DNA from: Negativicutes bacterium | Lineage (GTDB): Bacteria > Bacillota > Negativicutes > SKW292 | Length of the DNA stretch: 6,669 bases | Reading direction: 5' to 3' | Assembly: GCA_026416215.1 (NCBI GenBank) | Contig: JAOAFP010000084.1 | Coordinates: forward strand, 1 to 6,669 | In this document: positions 1 to 5,136 of the stretch, piece by piece | How the letters are laid out: each line of letters starts with the position of its first letter | How positions within the stretch are numbered: the stretch's first letter is position 1 | Notes under the pieces: model-generated | Told to the model about the DNA's origin: nothing | Database searches by the model: none | The model's input: only the letters and a program-made list of their open reading frames with translations | Position numbers and translations under genes: made by a program

Positions 1-651
1 CCGGACCTCCACCCTGATCTGGTCACCCTGCCGTGCTCCCAGCAATTGCTGTTCAAATCCGGGGATAAACCGACCCGAGCCGATTTCCAGCATGTAAGAC
101 TCAGCCCGGCCACCGTCGAATTCCTTGCCGTCCACGTAGCCGACAAAGTCAATCAGGGCATAATCGCCGTCGGCCAGAGGTTCGGTAACCGAGACCAGCT
201 TTGACCGGCTGCGGCGGATTTCCTCGATCCGGGCGTCCACCATATCCTCGCTGACCGGCTCAACCGCAAACGAAACCTCCAGCTCTCGGTAATCGCCCAG
301 CACCACCTCGGGAAACAGCGTAACCACTGCCTTGAACTTCAGCGGTTTGCCAATTTCCACCTGTACGGCCTCGACATCCGGCCGGCCGTACATCCGCAGG
401 CCGTTGTCCTTCAGAGCCTTAAGCAGTTCACGATAGGCTACCCCTTCGAACGCCTCCTGGGCAAGATAACCGCCGCCTACGAAGTTTTCCACAATCCGGC
501 GCGGCGCCTTGCCCGGTCTAAATCCCGGTATTTTTACCTTCTGCGACACTCTGGCCGCCGCTGCCGTCACCGCCCGGTCAAACTCCTGTTCATTTACCTC
601 TATTTCAAGTTCAACCCGGTGTTCATCCAGTTTACTGATGGTACAAGCCAT
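1..651 (-). CDS. tig: Trigger factor, N-terminal part (gene runs off the window)
   Basis: Ribosome-associated chaperone that binds near the peptide exit tunnel and shields nascent chains in the cytoplasm. The first 217 residues are present; family members are usually about 430-450 residues, so the rest of the PPIase domain and the C-terminal chaperone arms lie outside the window. Seen directly: the ribosome-docking signature GFRPGKAP at residues 43-50, the helical N-terminal domain (about 1-115), and the start of the FKBP-type PPIase domain (about 160 onward, with DYALIDFVGYVDG and FIPGFEQQLLG). The ATG at 651 is chosen because GGAAGGAG sits 7 nt upstream and the N-terminus aligns with the family. 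It has its own promoter and is separated from the upstream kinase gene by a hairpin. In Firmicutes tig usually precedes clpP/clpX/lon, which would lie off the low-coordinate edge. Identification is firm. Confidence 0.96.
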   Translation of the reverse strand, partial: MACTISKLDEHRVELEIEVNEQEFDRAVTAAAARVSQKVKIPGFRPGKAPRRIVENFVGGGYLAQEAFEGVAYRELLKALKDNGLRMYGRPDVEAVQVEIGKPLKFKAVVTLFPEVVLGDYRELEVSFAVEPVSEDMVDARIEEIRRSRSKLVSVTEPLADGDYALIDFVGYVDGKEFDGGRAESYMLEIGSGRFIPGFEQQLLGARQGDQIRVEVR

Positions 652-694
652 TTCCCCGCTCCTTCCCGCGACTCATTCCGACCGATAGGTAAGT

Positions 695-723
695 ATTTTA
701 TCACAGCTGGCCCATTGTTACAA
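695..723 (-). promoter_or_regulatory. Sigma-A-type promoter of tig
   Basis: On the minus strand a -35 box TTGTAA (718-723, 4 of 6 to consensus) and a -10 box TAAAAT (695-700, 5 of 6) are separated by exactly 17 nt. The stretch is clearly more AT-rich than its surroundings. Transcription would begin near 688, giving a leader of about 37 nt that contains the tig ribosome site. The -35 box overlaps the T-rich flank of the preceding hairpin, so the end of one unit and the start of the next are compressed into about 60 nt. Confidence 0.62.
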
Positions 724-754
724 ACCGGCCTGCCGGCCACCGCCGCCAGGCCGG
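721..754 (-). terminator. Hairpin after the kinase-hemerythrin gene, probable weak intrinsic terminator
   Basis: A perfect 8-bp GC stem pairs CAGGCCGG (747-754) with CCGGCCTG (725-732) around a 14-nt loop. It begins immediately after the TAG stop of the upstream gene (755-757) and, read on the minus strand, is followed by only TTTG. Position and stem fit an intrinsic terminator, but the short T-tract suggests incomplete termination, so some read-through into tig is likely. Confidence 0.5.
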
Positions 755-2149
755 CTATTCTCCGGTGCCGTACCGCTGTTCACAGGCTTTTACGTATTCG
801 CCCAGCTGCTTGTCCGAACGCAGAAAATGAGCGATCATCCAGCCCCGGAGAAAGTTGAGCACGGTTTTTGCCAGGTCGCGGCTGTCAGCCGCCAGTGCCC
901 GGTGAAACATCCTGACCTTGCTACGGCAAAACTGGTGCTCTGCCACGTGCCGGGCCGCCTCCGGATAGCCGTAGTCTTTCATCATCTGTTCTTCACGGTC
1001 GAAGTGCTGTTCGACATACCAGTCAAGCCTGGACAGTGTCTCCTCAATCACCTGCCGGTTCACGGCCGCTTGCCCAATTTCCACCATCCGCTCCAGTCTG
1101 GCCAGAAATACGGCCATCTCCTGGTGATCGCGGTCGATCGTCCCGATCCCCACTTTGATGTCGGCCAGCAGGTCGCTGCTGACCATTCCCCACCGGCCTC
1201 TGAGGATTATTGGGTCATGGCTGCCGGCACTGTCGCCGCCGCGATTATTTTCCACTACCTGACTCACCCCCCATAGTTCTGGCCGCGCCAGGACTGTCTC
1301 CAGCAGCACTCCTTCCCGGCGGATTCCACCGGACTGCCAGGTTATTTTCACTGCATCAAGAACAAACTGACCGGCCGCTGCCAGAGCCTCCTCCCAGTCC
1401 CGCCCCCGCAGCAGGCAGCCCAGCAGGACGCTGGCATAAGTGTCGCCCGTGCCCGGATAGCGGCACTCAATGAAAGGATTGCTCACCTGACTGTACGTTC
1501 CGTTTAGCCGGTCATAAGCGGCATTGAGCAGGCAGCCGGGGGGCCCGGGCGTCCCGGTGATCACCACCCTGCCCGGGCCCATGGCAGCCAGCCGCCGCAG
1601 ATAGCCGGCAATTATTGTATCGTCCACCCCGGTCAGCCGGTAATCTTCCCCCAGCAGAAAACAGGCCTCGGTGTAGTTCGGGGTTATAATGTCGGCCAGC
1701 GGCAGCAGCTGCCGCATTTTTTCGGTCATGCGCTGGTCAAACCCCGAATAATAACGGCCGTCGTCTCCCAGCACCGGATCGACCATTACCAGGGTATTGC
1801 TTCGTTTGAACAGGGAGATGAACCGGCTGACAATTTCGACCTGACCGGCATCTGCCAGAAACCCGCTGTATATGGCGTCAAACTCCACCCCTTCCTGTTG
1901 CCAGGCCTGGAATATCTCCGTCATCTGCCGGCTGAGGTCGAAGATGGCTATATGCCGGTAGCCGTCGAGATGGCTGCTGAGCAGGGCCGTAGGCAGCGGG
2001 CAGACCTGAATTCCCAGCCGCGACATAATCGGTATGACCACCGCCAGGGCACACCGGCCAAAACACGACAGATCGTGGATGGCTGCCACCCGGGGCGGAA
2101 AAACCGGCCTCTCTAAGCTGCCGGCGGTGCTGTTACCCGGTAGTTTCAT
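755..2149 (-). CDS. Pyridoxal/pyridoxamine kinase fused to a C-terminal hemerythrin domain
   Basis: One uninterrupted 464-residue frame holds two domains. Residues about 20-288 are a PdxK/PdxY-type kinase of the ribokinase superfamily, which phosphorylates B6 vitamers in PLP salvage: AAIHDLSCFGRCAL (22-35), VDPVLGDDGRYYS (123-135), ITPNYTEACFLLGE (155-168) and the anion-hole/catalytic PGTGDTYASVL (232-242, with D236). After a linker (about 289-328), residues about 330-460 are a bacteriohemerythrin with all seven diiron ligands at standard spacing: H342, H382, E386, H401, H405, H441, D446. Hemerythrins bind O2 and serve as sensors, stores or carriers. The ATG overlaps the upstream oxidoreductase by 17 nt and has only a weak AAGAAG ribosome site, suggesting translational coupling. 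The kinase domain alone matches the usual family length of about 285. An in-frame ATG at codon 322 (nt 1186) could give a separate hemerythrin. Both domain calls are firm; the coupled function is unknown. Confidence 0.92.
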   Translation of the reverse strand: MKLPGNSTAGSLERPVFPPRVAAIHDLSCFGRCALAVVIPIMSRLGIQVCPLPTALLSSHLDGYRHIAIFDLSRQMTEIFQAWQQEGVEFDAIYSGFLADAGQVEIVSRFISLFKRSNTLVMVDPVLGDDGRYYSGFDQRMTEKMRQLLPLADIITPNYTEACFLLGEDYRLTGVDDTIIAGYLRRLAAMGPGRVVITGTPGPPGCLLNAAYDRLNGTYSQVSNPFIECRYPGTGDTYASVLLGCLLRGRDWEEALAAAGQFVLDAVKITWQSGGIRREGVLLETVLARPELWGVSQVVENNRGGDSAGSHDPIILRGRWGMVSSDLLADIKVGIGTIDRDHQEMAVFLARLERMVEIGQAAVNRQVIEETLSRLDWYVEQHFDREEQMMKDYGYPEAARHVAEHQFCRSKVRMFHRALAADSRDLAKTVLNFLRGWMIAHFLRSDKQLGEYVKACEQRYGTGE

Positions 2150-3620
2150 CGTCGATCAGCTTCTTCAGCTGGCTGCCGGCCAGCCGGGCGGGCAGCGGTG
2201 GCGAATCTTTGCCGCGGGTGGTTATCTGTTCGGGGCGCAGCCCGGTAATCCGCGACAACAGTTCGACGACCCGCGGCCGGCAGAACGCCCCCTGGCAAGG
2301 CCCCATTCCCGCCCGGGTCCGCCGTTTTATGGCATCGGTGCTGGTCACCGGCAGTGGCCGCCGGACCGCATCGATCACTTCGGCTGCCGTCACCTGCTCG
2401 CAACGGCAGATCAGGCGTCGCTGGGGATCGGTGGCGTTGACGTCACCGCGGAAACTGCGATCCTTTTTTTTGATGATCGGCGGCCGCTGCTCACAGAAGC
2501 TGCCCTTGGCCTCCAACGTCAGACCATCCTGTTGCAGCATATCCGCCACCAGCCGGGCAATAGCCGGCGAAGCGGTCAGGCCGGGCGAATCGATTCCAAG
2601 CAGGTTAATCAGCCCCGGCACCCGCTCGCTGAAACCGATCAGCCAGTCGGGCAGGCCGGAATACGGCCGGTTGCCGGCAAAGCTGGTGATGGCCTGCAGA
2701 TTCCCTGCGGCCGGCACTGAACGCAGCGCCGCCCGGATCACCGCGCGCAGCCCTGCCTCATCGGTGCCGACATCATCTTTTTCAGTGATGTCCTCGGCAT
2801 TGGGCCCGAGCAGGACGTTACCGTGACAGGTCGGCGCCACCAGCACTCCCTTCCCCAGCGGCGACGGACACTGGAAAATCACGCTGTGGGTCAGTGGCGA
2901 CGCCGGCTTGCTTAAAACTACGTACTGGCCGCGCCGGGGACTGATCCGGACTGTCCGGTCACCGGCCAGCTCGGCCACCCTGTCGCTGTACAGACCGGCG
3001 GCGTTAATAAGGTAGCGGCAGGTTAAAGTCAGGTTCTGGCAAACAACTGTAAAGCCATCCGCACCGCGGCTGATCGACAGGACCTCCGTCCCCAGCAACA
3101 GCCTGACCCCGTTGCGAACCGCGTTTTCGGCCAGAGCTATAGTCATCTCGTACGGCGATACCACTCCCGACTGAGGGCAATACAAGGCGGCCACTGCCTG
3201 CCGGTTCACCCGCGGCTCCAATTCCCGCAGCCTTTCGCCTTTAATGATCTCAAGCCCCTCCACGCCGTTGGCCTGTCCCTGCCCGAGCAGCTGCTCAAGG
3301 CGGTTAACCTCTTCATCTGCGAAAGCCAGAACCAGGGAACCGATCGGCTGGTAACCGAAATGCAGCTGATTTTCCAGTCCGGCAAACATCCGGTTGCCTT
3401 CCAGGCAGAGCCTGGCCCGCACAGTCCCCGGCCGCTCGGCAAACCCGCCGTGAACTATGCCGCTGTTGGCCTTTGAGCAGCCGCAGCTGACATCATTCTC
3501 CTTTTCCAGCCAGACCAGCCGAAGGTTATAACGGCTGAGCTCCCGGGCGATGTTCGCCCCCACCACTCCGGCGCCGATGATCGCGACATCGTATGTCAGG
3601 CCGCTAAGATCGCTTGTCAT
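2133..3620 (-). CDS. FAD-dependent oxidoreductase with BFD-type [2Fe-2S] domain, GlpA-like
   Basis: A 495-residue DAO-family flavoenzyme resembling GlpA-type glycerol-3-phosphate dehydrogenases. The N-terminal Rossmann motif G16-A-G-V-V-G21 lies in YDVAIIGAGVVG, followed by the typical SKANSGIVHGGF segment and SGVVSPYEMTIALAENA. The C-terminal BFD-like domain has C405-x-C407 and C442-x4-C447, the expected [2Fe-2S] ligands. Substrate is not provable here: GlpA or LhgO-like 2-hydroxyacid oxidation are both possible. The ATG at 3620 is preferred over an upstream in-frame ATG (3713) because GGAAGGGG lies just before it and FAD-family proteins begin about 10 residues before the Rossmann strand. 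Partners usual in clostridial glpA loci (a GlpB/NADH-oxidase-like protein, DUF1667) are absent here. It overlaps the 42-residue membrane protein gene upstream and the kinase-hemerythrin gene downstream, each by 17 nt. An A8 run precedes the BFD domain (see separate entry). Confidence 0.93.
   Translation of the reverse strand: MTSDLSGLTYDVAIIGAGVVGANIARELSRYNLRLVWLEKENDVSCGCSKANSGIVHGGFAERPGTVRARLCLEGNRMFAGLENQLHFGYQPIGSLVLAFADEEVNRLEQLLGQGQANGVEGLEIIKGERLRELEPRVNRQAVAALYCPQSGVVSPYEMTIALAENAVRNGVRLLLGTEVLSISRGADGFTVVCQNLTLTCRYLINAAGLYSDRVAELAGDRTVRISPRRGQYVVLSKPASPLTHSVIFQCPSPLGKGVLVAPTCHGNVLLGPNAEDITEKDDVGTDEAGLRAVIRAALRSVPAAGNLQAITSFAGNRPYSGLPDWLIGFSERVPGLINLLGIDSPGLTASPAIARLVADMLQQDGLTLEAKGSFCEQRPPIIKKKDRSFRGDVNATDPQRRLICRCEQVTAAEVIDAVRRPLPVTSTDAIKRRTRAGMGPCQGAFCRPRVVELLSRITGLRPEQITTRGKDSPPLPARLAGSQLKKLIDDETTG
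2425..2471 (-). other. Possible -1 slippage site before the BFD domain
   Basis: On the minus strand the oxidoreductase codons 384-386 are AAA AAA AAG, an A8 run (2464-2471) containing the dnaX-type slippery heptamer A AAA AAG in the correct phase. A foldable element follows: GGATC (2459-2463) can pair with GATCC (2425-2429), enclosing an inner GGTG/CACC-type stem (2444-2447 with 2430-2433). A -1 slip adds six codons and meets TGA at 2443-2445, giving a protein of about 392 residues without the Fe-S domain. No clear Shine-Dalgarno stimulator is visible upstream, so this is a candidate only. Confidence 0.25.
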
Positions 3621-3732
3621 TTCCGTCCCCTTCCCGCTCCCGGCTTTTCTGTTCCCCGGTCTTTGTCCGCCGCCACCAGAAATAGTAGGCCAGTGCGGCC
3701 ACCAGTCCAACAATGAAGGCCAGGTCGTTCAC
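3604..3732 (-). CDS. Putative 42-residue single-pass membrane protein between oadB and the FAD oxidoreductase
   Basis: Family not recognised. The frame starts with GTG one base after the oadB stop (TGA-A-GTG) and ends with TAG 17 nt inside the oxidoreductase gene, the same stop/start overlap style used by the next gene pair. The product begins NDLAFIVGLVAALAYYFWW, a single hydrophobic segment (about residues 4-20), followed by a basic RRTK anchor and a charged tail rich in E, K and R, an inside-facing topology by the positive-inside rule. There is no strong ribosome site, so translation would depend on coupling to oadB; a second GTG 12 nt further upstream is an alternative start. It resembles the layout of gamma-type (OadG) small subunits but is too short for sequence-based assignment. 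Without it the 113-nt gap would be empty coding space, which is unusual for this block. Confidence 0.5.
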   Translation of the reverse strand: MNDLAFIVGLVAALAYYFWWRRTKTGEQKSREREGDGNDKRS

Positions 3733-3733
3733 T

Positions 3734-4864
3734 TCACCGCACACCCAGTAGGGCCAGCATAATGCCGCCGGAAATGGCCGTGCCGAACACCCCGGCCAGG
3801 TTCGGCCCCATCGCGTGCATAATCAGAAAATTATACGGGTTATCTTTCAGGGCCACCATGTGAGATACCCGGGCAGCAATCGGCACCGAGGCGATCCCGG
3901 CCGAACCGACCAGAGGATTAATTTTGCCCCCGCTCAGCCAGTTCATGATTTTGGCTGCCACCACCCCTGACGCTGTGCCGCCCATGAACGCGATAAGTCC
4001 CAGGACAATTATCTCGATGGTCTGAACGTTAAGGAACCGGCTGGCCTCCATGGTCGAACCGATGGCCACAGTCAGGACTATGGTTATAACGTTCATAACG
4101 TCGTTGGCCACTGTCTCGGCCAGCCGATCCACCAACAGAGTTTCCCGCAGCAGGTTGCCCAGCATCATCATCGTGATCAGCGGTGCAACCGGCGGCAGCA
4201 GCAGATTTACAATAACTGCAATCACGATCGGAAAAGCAATCCGCTCCAGCCGGCTGACGTAGCGGGTCTGTTCCATAACGATTGAGCGTTCCTGTTTGCT
4301 GGTCAGCAGCTTCATAATCGGCGGCTGGATCAGCGGCATCAGGGCCATGTACGAATACGCCGCCACCGAAATCTGAGGCAGCAGGTGCGGAGCCAGCTTC
4401 ATTGTCACGTAAATGGCCATCGGACCGTCGGCCCCACCAATGATTCCGATTGCACCGGCCTCGTTGATCGTAAAGCCGATTAGTTTGGCCCCGATCAGGG
4501 CGACAAAAATCCCCAGGTGGGCGGCCGCACCGAGAATCACCAGGCTGGGGTTGGCAATCATCGGCCCAAAGTCGGTCATTGCCCCCACACCGAGAAAGAT
4601 CAGCGGCGGCACCACCAGCAATGCCACCCCCTGGTAGGCGTAATAAAACAGACCCCCTTCCTTGGTAAGGTCCGAACCCGGCACGTTGGCCACCACGCAG
4701 GCAAATCCGATGCCAATCAGAAGAAAGGGCTCGTATTTTTTCACCAGGGCCAGATAGATAAGCACACAGCCGACGAAAATCATGACCAGATTGCCCCAGT
4801 ACAGCTGGGCCAGTCCGGTCTGTTCAGCCAGGCTGCGCATAAGGGCCACTATTTCACTGAACAT
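3734..4864 (-). CDS. oadB: Sodium-translocating decarboxylase beta subunit (OadB/GcdB/MmdB family)
   Basis: Integral membrane subunit that couples decarboxylation of a carboxybiotin (from oxaloacetate, methylmalonyl-CoA or glutaconyl-CoA) to Na+ export. The 376-residue length is typical. Visible family signatures: VPPLIFLGVGAMTDFGP (85-101), IGIIGGADGP (139-148, D146 matching the Asp shown to be essential in Klebsiella OadB), and NPLVGSAG (316-323), plus many hydrophobic segments along the length. ATG at 4864 has GGAGGGG about 6 nt upstream. Which decarboxylase it serves cannot be told: no carboxyltransferase alpha subunit or biotin carrier lies in the window. Small membrane proteins lie on both sides and may act as gamma-like partners. 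Two differences from canonical motifs are seen: the Thr after GGADGP is Met149, and the usual GVSAVP is GIASVP. A weak promoter and two hairpins precede it. Confidence 0.94.
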   Translation of the reverse strand: MFSEIVALMRSLAEQTGLAQLYWGNLVMIFVGCVLIYLALVKKYEPFLLIGIGFACVVANVPGSDLTKEGGLFYYAYQGVALLVVPPLIFLGVGAMTDFGPMIANPSLVILGAAAHLGIFVALIGAKLIGFTINEAGAIGIIGGADGPMAIYVTMKLAPHLLPQISVAAYSYMALMPLIQPPIMKLLTSKQERSIVMEQTRYVSRLERIAFPIVIAVIVNLLLPPVAPLITMMMLGNLLRETLLVDRLAETVANDVMNVITIVLTVAIGSTMEASRFLNVQTIEIIVLGLIAFMGGTASGVVAAKIMNWLSGGKINPLVGSAGIASVPIAARVSHMVALKDNPYNFLIMHAMGPNLAGVFGTAISGGIMLALLGVR

Positions 4865-4887
4865 ATTCCCCTCCAGAAAATTCCGCC

Positions 4888-4916
4888 AGGTTATTTGCTA
4901 CCGAAATAATAATCAA
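4888..4916 (-). promoter_or_regulatory. Weak promoter-like pair upstream of oadB
   Basis: In an AT-rich island within the 113-nt gap, TTGATT (4911-4916) and TAACCT (4888-4893) are spaced by 17 nt on the minus strand, about 20 nt ahead of the oadB ATG. The -10 match is poor (3 of 6) and the leader would be very short, close to the ribosome site. It is listed because the surroundings are GC-rich and this island stands out. Confidence 0.25.
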
Positions 4917-4944
4917 AGCTGCCGGTACAGCTTGCCGCTCCGGT

Positions 4945-4977
4945 GCCGGTTCTCTTGCCGGCGGCCCCAGTGGGCCG
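4945..4977 (-). terminator. Two adjacent hairpins between the 52-residue gene and oadB
   Basis: Immediately after the TGA of the upstream small gene, CGGCCC/GGGCCG forms a perfect 6-bp stem with a 4-nt loop (4962-4977). It is followed by a 5-bp GCCGG/CCGGC stem with an 8-nt loop (4945-4949 with 4958-4962); the two share one base, so they may be alternatives. There is no T-tract, so a role as attenuator, processing site or mRNA end-protector is as likely as termination. Confidence 0.33.
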
Positions 4978-5136
4978 TCAGTGCCCGCGCAGATTGTTTT
5001 CGTCAATCTCCCCCACCCGGTTGAGAGAGGGAAAGAGGAAGAGAATAACGCCGATGCCGGCGATAATCACTATGCTCAGGAAAAAGTCGATCACGCTCAG
5101 TATTACCGCCCCATAAAGGGTGTCAGGCACAGTCAT
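4978..5136 (-). CDS. 52-residue single-pass membrane protein, possibly gamma-like partner of OadB
   Basis: A short gene upstream of oadB. The ATG at 5136 has a good GGAGGGAG ribosome site about 6 nt upstream and follows the Cys-rich gene's TGA by 3 nt. The protein has one long hydrophobic stretch (about residues 8-36, including FFLSIVIIAGIGVILFLF) with a single acidic residue, D17, near its start, then a short polar tail that begins NRVGEIDENN. Size and topology resemble OadG-type gamma subunits, which have one N-terminal membrane helix and help assemble the sodium pump, but the zinc-binding C-terminal tail of classical OadG is missing and I cannot show homology. The ung frame also crosses its first 14 nt. 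Coding reality is well supported by ribosome site, start spacing and membrane profile; the function as an OadB partner is inferred from adjacency alone. Confidence 0.75.
   Translation of the reverse strand: MTVPDTLYGAVILSVIDFFLSIVIIAGIGVILFLFPSLNRVGEIDENNLRGH

Noticed and set aside
2034..2826. Two overlapping plus-strand frames (228 and 205 codons)
   Set aside because: They mirror the well-supported oxidoreductase on the minus strand, overlap each other, and show no domain or ribosome site.
3621..3713. 31-residue N-terminal extension of the FAD oxidoreductase from an ATG at 3713
   Set aside because: The added residues are Gly/Arg/Trp-rich with no family match, and a strong ribosome site precedes the ATG at 3620; the same DNA better encodes the tail of the 42-residue membrane protein.
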